Program-made: the position numbers and the translations under genes
From: Entonaema liquescens
Lineage: Eukaryota > Ascomycota > Sordariomycetes > Xylariales > Xylariaceae
Assembly (NCBI GenBank): GCA_902805475.1
Contig: CADCSX010000006.1
Coordinates: forward strand, 372,001-436,000
Length of the DNA stretch: 64,000 nt
Direction of reading: 5' to 3'
Shown: in pieces, positions 12,070-23,660 of the stretch
How the letters are laid out: every line of letters begins with the position of its first letter
Numbering within the stretch: the first letter of the stretch is position 1
Notes under the pieces: model-generated
What the model saw: the letters and a program-made list of their open reading frames with translations, nothing else
Told to the model about the DNA's origin: nothing
Database searches by the model: none

Positions 12070-12756
12070 TTGTCTCTGCTAATTCCTACCTTGCTATGGA
12101 CCTTGCTACTTCTTCCACCATGTAGGTACCTATTATCCGGAGTACTCTCGTACCCCAACGACGGGAAACGCGCTAAGAGGTTTGGCAGCTGGCCAATCCC
12201 GGATCACTCCTCCCACTGGCGCTTCACTCTTCCAATTCACCCTCTCTTCCCGTCCTCTCTTTCATTCTTTCCCTTCCCTTCCTCACCGTCCTCGCACGTC
12301 GCAACCTACCTCACACGGTCTCTTCCCCCCCTCTCTTTACGAGAATTGGGTTTCTTTCGTTGAATCCATTCTCAATTACATTCATTTCAACCGTCGCCTC
12401 TCGATTTTATCGAGGTTTTACACCTTCGTTACCCCACGAACCGCGACCTCGACGCCTACCTCCAACGGTAAACAAAAGTTCAACAGCGCAAGCTAAGTCA
12501 CTACCGCCGATACCGAGTCGCATTACTACCACTACTCTCGTAACATTACTACGTGGATTACATTCTTTCGAAAATCCGAGATTAGCACAGTTGCACGAAG
12601 ATTACTTGATCGTACTTATCATCACGACAACATTATAGTTGGGTTCCTGCGGCGCGACCTACTTATTTCTAAGCTGAATGTGGCCGACGCAAAGAATTGC
12701 CAATTTCATAGGAACACTCTAAAATTTCTAGTGTCCTCGCGAATCAACTATTCACC
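12070..12756 (+). promoter_or_regulatory. Pyrimidine-rich upstream region/leader of the SH3 gene
   Basis: The 690 bases before the SH3-protein start are rich in C and T on the coding strand, most strongly at about 12230-12340 (repeated CTCTC, TTCCC and CCTTCC tracts). CT-rich tracts directly upstream of start sites are common in strongly expressed filamentous-fungal genes. A long 5' leader is likely, but I cannot place the transcription start, and small open frames here look random. Confidence 0.4.
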
Positions 12757-14759
12757 ATGCCGAGTCACCAGCATAATCGCCTTCATAGAAGGCAGGGCGG
12801 TAGCGATTGGGAAGGATTTATTGGTGGCATTGAGAGTATTGCCAATGATTTCAACCCTTTCAAGCAGACGCCAACCGTCCAGGCAAAGGCTGCTGAGCAA
12901 TCGACAGTTGTGAAGACTGTATACCAGACTTTGGCAAAAACGTTTGACGGTCCGGTTGGCGGATACAGTACTATGGGTCAAGATGAGGATGCCCCCAAGA
13001 CGAAACCTACCGCTACAGCAACCCCAGTTGTACAGGCGAAGCCGACTGCCTCACCGACGAAGGATGAAGACACAGTGTTGGCATCGATCGCAAAAGCAGA
13101 GACCACCCCTTCAGCCACGAAGGATGCAACAAAGGAGGCCACGAAGAACGCCGAGAAGACAGCTACCGGGCTCCTACCTGGATCAATCATGCATACTTCT
13201 TCCGTTGATATGAGTGGTGCATCGACGCTAGCTGTGGCTGCTAGTACTCCCACGACACTTACGAAAGCGACTAAGAATGTCGAGACGTCCGACATTGCTG
13301 CGACCGACGCTGCTGCTACTACTTCTCCCACGGCCACCGCGGATTCCTCTGCGCCTGATACTAGCGGCGCAGCGAAAGCGGGCATTGCGATTGGTGTACT
13401 TGGTGGTGTCCTAGTCGTTGGTTTGCTTATCTGGTTCTTGTTCGCCAGGCGTAGAAAGCAACTCGAGCAGAAGGAAATCGAAGATGAGAAGGCTAATATG
13501 AGTAACCGCCGAGTGTCCATTCTCTCAACCCAAACTAGCGCTACTGCACCTCAGTTAAGTCTAAGGCCCGTAACAACCGAAATCATGCCTGCTTTTGGCG
13601 AACGACGATCAAGCAAAGGAGCCGCTCTCGCACTTGCAATGGGTGGAGCTGCCATGAAGCCCGAGAATGCCAACCGCTCTCTTTGGGAACGCCCCGGTTC
13701 TAGCAACACTAACAACCCTGAAAATCCCTTCGGAAACAGCGCGGAGCGTGCCTACACACCTACTGAACAGCAAACCAATCCTTTTGATAACCCGGAGAAT
13801 GTCGTAGGTGTCGCTCAAACCACGAACTCTCCCCCCAGGTCTTCGCCGGCCGCCGGCGCCGCCACTCTAGGTGTGGCGGCTGCTGCTGGGGCCGCTGCAG
13901 GTGCCTCTCTGACCCGAAAAGCTTCTACTCGAAAAGAAGCCCCCGCGCCTCTCGATCTTACCATGGCCGTTGAACCCCCCAGCCCAGCCGATACCGAATT
14001 CAGCGTTCATTCTGTTGCTCCTGGCCAATCACCCGGTCCTTCTCGTAGCGCGGCCGCTATTGCAGCTGCTGGTGGTCCCCCGTCGACAGCTGTTCATCGC
14101 GTCCAGCTAGATTTCAAACCAACCTTGGAGGATGAGATGGAACTAAGAGCTGGTCAACTCGTCAGACTTCTGCATGAGTATGACGATGGCTGGGTAAGTA
14201 CTGAAACATTGCGTTGTGACGAAATAGTAACTAACATATATCAGTCTCTTTGCATCCGACTTGACCGTTCCAAGCAAGGAGTTGTCCCCGAACCTGCTTA
14301 TCCACTCGACCTGTGAAGCCCCGTCCCGCTGGTGGACCTCCTGGTGCTCGTCCTGGCCCGCCTGTCATCCCCAGCCCACGTGGCCCACGCGGTCCTGGAC
14401 CGAACTACCCTCCTGGACGGGGACCTATGACTCCTGGTAGCCGCCCACAATCACCTATGTATCCTATGGCAGGTCGCCCCCAATCTCCTGCCTCCATGCG
14501 ACCTCAGTCCCCCGCAACTGGACGTCCGATGAGTCCGTATGGAAGCCGTCCAGCTTCGCCCGCGAATGGCCGCATGAGCCCAGGCCCTCAGTCCCCGGGA
14601 TCGAGGCAGCAGCGAAGGATGACTCCACCAGGACCTAGCCCGATGAACCCCAACGGTGGTGCTCCTCAGCAGCAATATCAGGGTCCTCCCCAGGGCCCTC
14701 CTCAGGGACCCCCTCAAGGACCTGTTGGCAGGAAACCCGTTCCGGGTCAAGCGTACTAA
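12757..14759 (+). CDS. Single-pass membrane protein with SH3 domain (one frameshift)
   Basis: A fungal membrane-anchored SH3 protein, of the general plan of yeast Fus1. Exon 1 is 12757-14193, intron 14194-14244 (donor GTAAGT, branch CTAAC), exon 2 14245-14759. Residues 1-205 are a Thr/Ala/Lys-rich, probably extracellular, low-complexity stretch; residues about 208-230 are one transmembrane helix (GIAIGVLGGVLVVGLLIWFL) followed by ARRRKQLEQKE as a stop-transfer. The cytoplasmic part is disordered, then from about residue 446 comes an SH3 domain (VQLDFKPTLEDEMELRAGQL, YDDGW). In exon 2 the SH3 ending GVVP needs one extra C in the CCCC run 14286-14289 to continue as RTCLSTRPVKPRP and into a long Pro/Gly-rich tail (RPQSP repeats). 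Uncorrected, the protein would stop 14 residues later. Corrected length about 650 residues. Likely a polarity or cell-wall signalling adaptor; the partner is unknown. Confidence 0.85.
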
Positions 14760-17700
14760 GGTGTAGCGTTTTCTACACAAGACAAATTAACCGGAAAAGG
14801 GATGGCAAGAGATATTCAGCATAGCCTTGATTTTACAATCCACTCGGCCCCTGTACGGGTACCTCTTTCAGACCACAATTCACCGGTCACCTCCAACTAT
14901 AGATCTCGACTTTGACGAACCTTAATGAACCTGGGAACGATTTAATCTTCTCGACACTCGCTTGCGATTCTTTACTTTAAACTTGATACATCTCAGACCT
15001 CGGTGTTTTTTTTTCTGCGTTTCTTTTACTTTCACTTCTCATTTACCCCATGTTCATTTCGTCGCCTTCCGTCGAAAAGTTACAGCACCGACCCCGATAG
15101 AGCGTCACTCCAGTTTGACTTGGACGGAGTTACTGCATATTGCTCAGATCGGGATAATCTGGTAATTTCTTGTCGATAATTTCTATTTTTGGGACAACAT
15201 TGGTTATCCCAAACAGCTTTTGAGGTTGCGCATGGTCATAATCCTTTGGCCCTGCTCAGCATCTTTGGCTATTGCCGCTATGGGATCAATGCATCGCTCT
15301 CCTACTGAGTAACGATTGATTCTTGATAGTGACACATTCTGTCACTTTCCAACCAGCCTTGGAAAGTAGACAATTGACAACTTTGGTACCTTCTCTTCAT
15401 TTCAGCGGCACAATCCGGGATGATGAGCACGCCTGGTATCGGTATTAGGGGGAGAGTTGGATCAAGGTTAACGAGGGGGTTTGTCCATGCTGAGACGCCT
15501 ATGAGTTAGCCCTGGTCTAGCTGAAGAATGATGAAGACGAATGGGCAGAGCCTGGGGATGGGGAGGATTTGATGCTGATGTCTTCTATGAGGAAAACTAG
15601 GTCATCACAAGTTGAGCCTCTGCGGAGCTGGTTATGTCAGGGAGGCCCGGAGGTTCCCGTAGCTAGACTGCCTAGATAGGAAGTCGAATAAAAGTGATGA
15701 TACACTAAAGGTTGACGAATTCTATTTGCAAATGTGTTGAAATGGATGGATCCTTAATGCTACTAGTAAAAGCTTCATAGTGCTAGGCGCCCCCTTTCCC
15801 TTTTTTTCAATTGCTAGTCGAAACCACTAGCTCTAATCTTGCAGTTGTGCGTTTGAAATGCCATGACCCGGTTCACATTGAAGCCTAGTGCTGACAACCC
15901 TGGGCAATGCGGTGGGAGATGGTTTAAGGTTCTTAGTCATGAAGACTGCTATCTACCTAACTTGCCAATCTAAAGCATCTCGTCATCCACTTAACATGGC
16001 GAAAAGGGGCGCATTCAACAGCGGTATTGATTACGCTAAAGGATTCCCATGGGTGTGCGAACTCTGGCTGTGGTTATACTATAGGTCCATCGTTAATGAC
16101 ATCGTTGGCTGTGTAGTTGAGTTCTATTGAGGGCTGATGTGGTTTTCTCACTAAAAACCATTCAGTGGGTTGGTCAGGGTCGCCCAGTTTCAATGTGATG
16201 AGAGGTTAGTACAAGAAGAACCTTTAGCTCCATTATAAAGCCGCGATTGATCGGAAAGTTGCTATTCCTTTGAGTAAGGTCTTATTTCTATACCTAGCTA
16301 AATTCATTCTTCGGTGTTGTTTCATGATAGCTTCGTATTCATATAGAAGAACACGAGAATGTTAAGATACTAAATTCGCCTGAACCCCTTTAGTGTAGCG
16401 ATAGGCCTCTGACACCTATGCGAGGATATCTTCATCTTCGTGGTTGACGACATCACGAATGGCTACTCCGATAGGGGATTTATGTAAGTTGGCGGATGTC
16501 TATGGTGTAAAGGGGTACCTAATGTATGGTACGCAGTGTGCTCTTTCCACAGGATAGGATATTTATGTTAGGGTTATTTTATGAAACATGAGGACTTGGT
16601 ATAATTACACTGACTATTAAAGATCTTATGTGGATTATGAACATGCACGAATACCTATATTCTTGTCTTGGTCAGCGCACCTTTAGTAGCGTCTGTAGGT
16701 TTGATATTCCTGCCTCGCGCAAGGTACGTAATCGCATCACACCAGATATCCCCATGACCAATATTCCATCATATACCTCCTAGGTACCCGTTTCAATTAG
16801 TATTTCTGGTCTATATCATATCTATTGGAAAGACATGCCGATAATCTAATCCGTATCCCATCATCAAGTCCTTCACATCGTCATTTCTGTCATCCAGGCG
16901 TATGACCTCATAGTATTGTGCATGAAGCTTGCTTCAAATAGATTTTGCAGGCTCAATCCTGTATGCCGTTTAACCGTTAGGAAGTGCGAGGCTTTCGTGA
17001 GTCAAGAGTATCACACCATTGAACTCTATAAAGTCCCATCTCAATGGAGTTGCCGTCTATCCCAGCTGAATATCTGTTGCGCGCTTTCTCATTGTTAGTT
17101 CAGACTGTAGTATAGAGAAAGAGCTGATTCCAATTAGGGGGGATGACTTGCCTTATAAATGCCCATGATGTAATAATTCCCTCGTCGCTCTTCCTCCCTC
17201 CCCTTTCCACCTGAGCGCACCCCCTGATTTTACCAAAGTTTACCACCATCGCCTTCCCTTTCACCCTGTTGTTCTCGTACGATCGTCCGGTTTCCATACA
17301 ATCACCGCCCACCGCTGCGTCATCAATGGCGAACCCTCCTTTCCTTCGTCGACACTTATCCTCCCACGACTTCCTCCATATCTTCGTACGGCCACACGGG
17401 TCCTCATTCTGGCGACTATAATAATCTGGCGCTCCGCCCCCAGTGATTCTGTTTTGTCTTTTCCTTTTCTTCTCTAGGTAATTCCGCCGATAGAAGAGGT
17501 AGCTCAAGAATTACTTCTTCTACAGAGGACCATTGCACATCGGTCCTCTGGGCAACTCGGTCCTGTGCCCACTTGTAGGCAGGATCGGGGATGCATCGAC
17601 CAATTTTTGATTTCCACCCTTTTTTTCATCGATATCCTTGCTATAAGCAGGGTTTTGAAGAAGAAAAGCGTGGGAGACGAGGGTAATGGGGATGTGTAGT

Positions 17701-18400
17701 GTCATGATTCTGTGTAGATAACTGATTGAAAGGGAAGACAGGCTTATGCTAATGCTAATGGCAATGTGCTAGTGAGGTGATGCGTATGAGATTGAGATGA
17801 AAGGGGATTGCTTCGTCGGGCCATCAAGAGGATAGCCACACTCTGCTCCGGATTCAAAAGAATCCATCTCAGCTTTGGATGAAGTATGAGGAAAAAGGAG
17901 AGAAAATTAACAGGAGTCTAGGGAGGATTGGGTGTCTTTATATAGACCAGAATTCTACGCTATGACAAACGGTGGCATTGCCAGCTTTGACTTTGTGAAA
18001 ACCTCTCTCTGCTTTGAGTTGCCTGTTAAAACGAGCGGAGGGAGAATTAGGCTTGTAGATGGTGCGAAGAATGGTCGTAGACACGTCCTTTTGATAGACG
18101 GACTACGCCAGGTCATTACGAAACTTTTACCTGGGTAACTATCGCTTAGGATAGTCAACAGTTGAATGTATAGGTACCTTTACCTATCATGTTAAATGCC
18201 TTTCACGATATATAGAAGGTAGGTTTAGTTTGCGAGTTGCACGTTTCTAATCTCCTCGGAGCGTCGGAATTACAGGTGCCTCAGGCAAGCAACGCAGCTG
18301 AATTGGTTAGGTACCTAGTGTCAGGTAGGCTGATCGTTATATGTAGCCTATTACTCACTACCGAATGCTACACTCTAGGTAGGCAGCTTATAAACTCTCT

Positions 18401-18436
18401 AAGATCGGGGATTAAGATCGGGGATTAAGATCGGGG
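18401..18436. repeat. 13-bp tandem repeat, 2.8 copies
   Basis: AAGATCGGGGATT twice and then its first ten bases again, without a mismatch. Intergenic, no known role. Confidence 0.9.
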
Positions 18437-18990
18437 GGTTGATTGGGTATTAGTAGATAGTTAGTAGGCACTTGTTAGTTAGGCGCTCTCTAATTGGTTC
18501 TAGGAGGATCGGGCTTGCGCTATGATTGGTACCATAGTAAGGTTAGAGTTTTGACCTAAGGGGTTGGTTTGTAAGCAAGCTGAATTACGGCACATGTTCA
18601 ATTTTATGCGACTTTATGGGGTTACATTTCACGAGGGATACCCCCTCATCTATCGTATAGGCGACCAAAGATTGGATCGCAAGAGTAACCGATGCCTATA
18701 GGTCTATCGAAAATGGTTTGATATTGACTAATGGATGTTAGGTACCCGTGAATAGGCGAGGGAGCTCGTAGCTTCTTTTTTCTTTTCTTTTCTTTTCTTT
18801 TTCTATTCATCTTTCTCAGCCCAAGTAACCGTGTAGTGATACTTACTTGCTTATATTCGATATATTTCGCCTGTACGTAGGTATCTTACTTATATATACC
18901 TATATAGGGATACTGTTCCGATAATCACACGATCCCTTGCTTCGATATCTAACTAAGACCTTTTTTGTTTGCCAAGACCTGCTCACATCT

Positions 18991-18998
18991 TATATAAA
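18991..18998 (+). promoter_or_regulatory. TATA box of the GST gene
   Basis: TATATAAA, 82 bases upstream of the chosen ATG at 19080. This supports 19080 as the true start, since longer readings of the same frame begin inside or before this box and lack an ATG. Confidence 0.5.
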
Positions 18999-19079
18999 GC
19001 CCGACTTCTTCCATACCTCGTCCATGAAGCTTTAGACAACTTGTTTACTTCCCAATCCGCGACCTTAAACTCAACTAAC

Positions 19080-20109
19080 ATGGCTACACCTCCTCCTGAG
19101 AAAGCCCCTAAACCGGGTCTTAACATTTACGGCTTTGCAGCTGTAAATCCCTACAAGTTGACTATAGCTGCCGAGGAGCTGAGGTAAATGCTTATCCCCT
19201 GCAATCATAAACGCCGTTTAAATATAATAACTAGTACTTTGATAGTATTCCGTACAACTATGTTGAGCTGGATATGGCCGCAGGTGACTCTCAAAGCGAG
19301 TGGTTTAGGTCGATCAACCCGAATGGCCGTGCGCCCGCACTCGTCCACGTCAAAGAAGACGGCACCTCTGTGACTGTCTTCGAGAGTGGCGCCTGCTTGC
19401 TCTACATTGCTAGCGAGTTTGATAAAGATCACAAGATCTCCTACCCCTTTGGCACACCCGAATATTGGAAGCAGCTATCCTGGGTAAGCACTGCTTGAAG
19501 CAACCACTGTTGACGCCAAGCAGTCAGTTAATATCCTTTCCCCATATCTAGCTCTCGTGGCAGATTTCTGGTTACGGTCCTATGTTGGGCCAAGCATGCC
19601 ACTTCAACCGTTATTCAAGTGAGCCAGTGCCATATGGTGTCTGGCGCTATACGGCTGAGGGGCGGAGGCTCCATCATGTGCTGGACAAACAATTGGTAAG
19701 TCTTACAATTGTTAATATGACCTAGAATTTGACGGCAAGATATAAAAACTGCTTCCCATATAACTAAGTTTCTCTGCAGTCTACTTCCCCCTTTGTGGGA
19801 GGGGATCGTTTAACGGTTGCTGATATCGCTGTTTTCATCTACGCTCACTCGGCTAGCTGGTGCGGCATTGATATCAACGAATTCCCCCACGTCAAAGCCT
19901 GGCACGATAAGCTTCTTGAGCGCCCTGGCTTCAAAAAAGGGCTTCGTGTTCCCAAGCTTTACCCGTTTAATGACGAGGCTGTGTCCAATCCTGATGCGCA
20001 GGAGTTCTATATCAGAATGCGGAAGTTCGGTGGCCAGATGATTAAGGCGGCGACAGATCAGTGGAAGGGTGATGTGGTGTCTGTTCCCTCTGATCATGCC
20101 AATTATTAG
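19080..20109 (+). CDS. Glutathione S-transferase, Ure2-like
   Basis: Cytosolic enzyme conjugating glutathione to electrophiles or reducing peroxides. Four exons, 19080-19183, 19246-19483, 19552-19695 and 19780-20109, encode 271 residues. The N-terminal thioredoxin-like domain reads YGFAAVNPYKLTIAAEEL, then SIPYNYVELDMAAGDSQ, WFRSINPNGRAPALVH (the cis-Pro loop) and TVFESGACLLYIA, where the E-S pair binds the glutathione gamma-glutamyl part. The helical C-terminal domain has LSWQISGYGPMLGQA and the N-capping motif GGDRLTVADIAVF, both classic for fungal Ure2-like/nu-class GSTs. Splicing exon 1 to exon 2 in phase 2 rebuilds the conserved EELSIPYNYV, supporting the intron call. It stands alone with a TATA box, suggesting inducible expression. 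Confidence 0.93.
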
Positions 20110-20879
20110 GTGAACTCATATCAAGACTCTGGTATCTTTGGAAAAGCCGTGGCTATGGCGCTAAAAGACGGAATAGAGGTTTACCTAGAGATAACAATAA
20201 AACAGCACATGAAATTGCCAAGATACTTGAATCTATATGGAGCGGCGAAAGCAAACCCCCCCTATTAAAGAATTATCGTTTGAAACGGCCCTCCAAAACG
20301 TAAGCCGAGATGAGTTATACCAGGGAGATAATGAGGCTAAGTACCAAGGCCAAAATGCCCTTTGCTGACCCCAGACTTCTTCCTACCTAGATCTTGAAAT
20401 ATCCTACAAAATGCTATAAAATCAAGAGATACCTAACATATCAAACATTCAACCAGCTTCTGTGGCTTTCATATCTTGTATCACAGGATTCGTTGATAGT
20501 ACTCTCATCATTCGGTCTAATAACGTAATAGTCTTTACTCGCTTCATTGTCGGCATGCTGTTGAAGATCCTCACAACTTGTCGTAGAAACTTTACGTTTC
20601 CACGGAAGTATAGTTAGAATTGACCTTATTCGTAGATAGAGCGTCATGTTTGAGACTTGATTGGCCCAGAACGATGGGATGGCCGGTACACAGCTGATAA
20701 TTATCGCTATAGAGAATTCTGCGATACTAGTATGATAAATCAGTTATATCTCCTTCAACCTCCTAGAAGGGTTATTAACGTACGTGCTGATCATCAAAGT
20801 ATACGCAGGTCCTACTCCACTTATATAACCCAGTGCCCGCCAGTATAAAGAGAGGATACCTAAGGCAGTTCCTCTAGAT
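20110..20879. other. Intergenic, 0.8 kb
   Basis: Downstream of the GST gene and of the decayed rhodopsin-domain gene, which converge here. No gene seen. Confidence 0.55.
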
Positions 20880-21582
20880 TATAACGTATGTTAGTGACTG
20901 TAAAAAATAAGAATGTATTTCTTTCAACTTACAAGATTCCAGTCATGAATACTATCGCTAAGTTTATTTTTTTCCGACGTGGAAGCTGTAGCTTGGCAAT
21001 AATTGGGAATGGGATAATAAATAGTATTATATCGGTGACCAATGCAATAATTCCGTTCCATAGTACGACACCAGATTCCCAGGTACCACAGTTGTATGAG
21101 TCAAATACATGCAATGTATGCTTTCTCGTTTGATTGCAATATGCGCCTAGTAATGACGAACTTATTATAAATGGTAGGTAAAAGCGTGGCAGCAATAGAA
21201 TAATAGCATGTCATCCGAACCCATTTGATAGTTCCAAAGAGCCGGATGTAAAGCATAAATAGGGGCACCTTGGCGAAGAAGGATAGGAAAGCCGAAGTAA
21301 TAGTCTGGCCCATTTGCATCTAGGATAGGTCAGCTATCGAAATAAAGGGGAAGAAATGATGCTGGCCAACTCGCGGTTAAAAAGAACGACGTATATCCAT
21401 CCATATCTTCTATTGCTATTTTGCGTATCAGACTTTGGTTCTAATATATGTGTCCGAGGTACTTACAGGTTATGTGCATAGTATATACCTAGCTCTAGTA
21501 GCCTCACTATGTATATCCTCAGCGCAAATGCAGCAACTGACAGGGCTATCGCAACAATCAAGACATCTAACAGGTTCTGCAT
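20880..21582 (-). pseudogene. Decayed rhodopsin-domain (PTH11/SAT4-like) membrane gene
   Basis: Several segments of this fungal seven-helix membrane family can be read on the minus strand, but not as one frame. From 21582 comes MQNLLDVLIVAIALSVAAFA, ending in a good donor GTAAGT (21466). Later come TSAFLSFFAKVPLFMLYIRL with FGTIKWVR, then after a frame change DSYNCGTWESGVV, ALVTDIILFIIPFPIIAKLQ and PRRKKINLAIVFMTGIL with another donor. The LP/IPxPVIxxLQxPxRKK-like motif is the family hallmark. An acceptor (branch GCTGAC) precedes MQMGQT, but no donor brings the exons into phase, and the C-terminal part after the last helix is missing. Could be a real gene with introns I mis-read; I favour a broken remnant. 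Confidence 0.55.
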
Positions 21583-22754
21583 TATTATATGGATCTCGCG
21601 AACTGATAGGGTTGAATATGCTTGAACGTACATTCTTCAATGAGAAACTTCTTTTCTTTTCCTTAGATATTCTATAAACGGATCGCGACGAACCATGTAG
21701 AAAGGAGGATTGAAGGTATCCCTACGCCAAGGTACATATCTAGCGATACATAACCCAAGTTAGGGTCTATGCGATCCGTCATAGAAGGAGGCGATAGAAT
21801 ACTAGCTGATATCTAGACTCCTTGGTTCGATCGATCATAAAGGTGAACGAAAGGTGGAAGATACCATGCGGGGCACCTCTTTGGTATGGGTTTGCTAAGC
21901 CATAGATTAGGTAGATAATGGTGGTAGCACTGGCACCGCTGTCATTGGATAATACTCAGCCTTCGCCTCATAAATACATTCGGATAACCTAGCGGCCGTT
22001 TGGGGTCTGATTCTCTCCCAACCAAGTTGCCTCATTTACTCTCTGGTGCTAGGTACGCATCAGCCAGGTACACATTATTTACACCAAACTTTGAAATTGC
22101 TACGAAAATCTCAAGAGCTACACAAGAACTCTAGTATATTAATAGACGTATTAGTGTTGTCTCCGTAAACAAAAGGGGGTGCTGTGCATTAAGGAATCGC
22201 GTAAGACTATGGATTTGATAAGGGGTAGGTACTCTTAAACTGGTATAATTTCTGCCTACTTGGAACTAGTTACTCCTGAGCATTCATAAAGTTTCATAAT
22301 ATTTCATTCAATAGTTTTTTTTTTCCGGAAGTTTATAAGGGTTGAAATAACCTCTTCTTTGCCTTCAAAGTCTGGTAAGCTATCCTTAGTCTTGCCCGAA
22401 TTCCTAATTAATGCGCAGCACTATTTTAGGGGTGATTTGTCAGATTTGTGTAGGTAACACCAATAAATATAAGTGGTGGAAATACCTATATATCATCCGG
22501 CTCATGGTGTTTCCTACGTGGATAACAGAATTATGTGGACTAGGATATTAGCTGTTAAAGATTTCCCTCTTACATTAGGTACCTATCGAATTTATTGGAG
22601 CCTCTACTTTGGGGTACAAACGTTTGCTGGACATCAGTTCTGATGTTTCATGCAAATTCCTTGATTTGGGGACCGATCGATACACATGTAAAGGTTGAAG
22701 GAATGAGAGCTGGGCAATGTATTAATCGATGACTTACATGTACGGAATCTGTCA

Positions 22755-22848
22755 GGGGTCTCACTTGAGACCCCCTTAGAACAAAGAAGCTGTTTTGTAT
22801 GTATAGCTCTGACTTCAGAGCTACCTTAGTTAGAGTTCCTTGCGGAAC
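22755..22848. repeat. Three consecutive short hairpins
   Basis: Two perfect 9-bp stems with identical two-base CT loops: GGGGTCTCA CT TGAGACCCC at 22755-22774 and TAGCTCTGA CT TCAGAGCTA at 22804-22823. A third, GTTCC TTGC GGAAC, follows at 22835-22848. The stems have unrelated sequences but the same design. Function unknown. Confidence 0.6.
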
Positions 22849-22994
22849 AACGAAGTTGTGCCCTCACTTTTTGGGTTGCCTCGTGACAGAAAGCCACTCC
22901 TTGCAACGAAACTCCAGAAACGATGGCTTACGATCCAATTCATTTCTATAGGACCCGAGGTTCCTGATATACTGACACGCCTTGACAACGATAT

Positions 22995-23222
22995 TTGGAG
23001 AGAGTACTCAATTCCGTAAGTCGGGACACGGTAAACACATACTTACGCAGCAGAACATATGCTGACAAAATTGCTTCTAGTGATGTCATTGATACTGAGC
23101 ACGTCTCGGGATCAGTGAAGAAGAAGACGATCTTAGGCAGCCTTAATGATAAGTTCGACGCACAAGAAGCCCCGTCGGGACCATCTATATCGCCGAATGA
23201 TCAGCAGTACTTAGGTAACTGA
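22995..23222 (+). CDS. Unidentified 75-residue open frame
   Basis: A short hydrophilic frame (starts MERVLNSVSRDTVNTYLRS, ends PSISPNDQQYLGN). No domain, signal peptide or membrane segment seen, and I recognise no family. It may be a remnant exon or chance; listed only because its composition looks more protein-like than its neighbours. Confidence 0.2.
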   Translation: MERVLNSVSRDTVNTYLRSRTYADKIASSDVIDTEHVSGSVKKKTILGSLNDKFDAQEAPSGPSISPNDQQYLGN

Positions 23223-23660
23223 GGATAGACTATCCAACCATCATACAACATCTCCAGCGGCCAGCCCAGTCGATAGGAGACAACGCAGGCTACTGGCGTA
23301 GGTACTGAAGAGATGGTTCGTGACGGATTGGAATCGTTCCTGGATATTGTAAATAAGATTAGTTACAAGGCTTCTTGTACCAGCACATACATTACATCTA
23401 AGTATATATATGGGTGGGTTAAGCGATATAGGAATAACGGTTATTATATGGGAGGTGTCTGAGCTATAGGCAGCCATCTTCTGCTATTAATAATCTCTCA
23501 CTTAAGGGTCTTCTCAGAAGGACACTGATAATAATGATTGCTGAATTCTCCCCGTTATACTAAGAATCAGATAGCAACTATATACTCAGACAGCGTTGTC
23601 TTTGCAAGCACCGACAAGCTGAAAAGGGGAGGGAGCAATCTACTCATGTAGCTTGCCCCG

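Larger units (their letters stand above)
14760..19079. other. Gene-free stretch, 4.3 kb
   Basis: I recognise no gene. The stretch at about 17150-17480 is strikingly pyrimidine-rich on the plus strand and gives an Arg/Lys/Gly-rich open frame on the other strand that I take as a composition artefact. A 13-bp tandem repeat lies at 18401-18436, a TTTTC-type run near 18778-18803, and the TATA box of the GST gene at 18991. Confidence 0.5.
21583..23660. other. Intergenic, 2.1 kb, with hairpin cluster
   Basis: No recognised gene. It contains three closely spaced inverted repeats at 22755-22848, one unidentified small open frame at 22995-23222, and several TAGGTAC-type motifs. Confidence 0.5.

Noticed and set aside
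12380..12640. Upstream frames before the SH3 gene as a separate small gene
   Set aside because: Low-complexity Ser/Thr/Pro/Arg output of a pyrimidine-rich leader; more likely 5' untranslated sequence.
17100..17507. 135-codon frame on the minus strand, rich in Arg, Lys and Gly
   Set aside because: It mirrors a pyrimidine-rich tract on the plus strand; no domain, no repeat and no codon-like composition.
22995..23222. 75-codon frame as a confident gene next to the hairpin cluster
   Set aside because: No family, promoter or splice support; kept only as a low-confidence entry.
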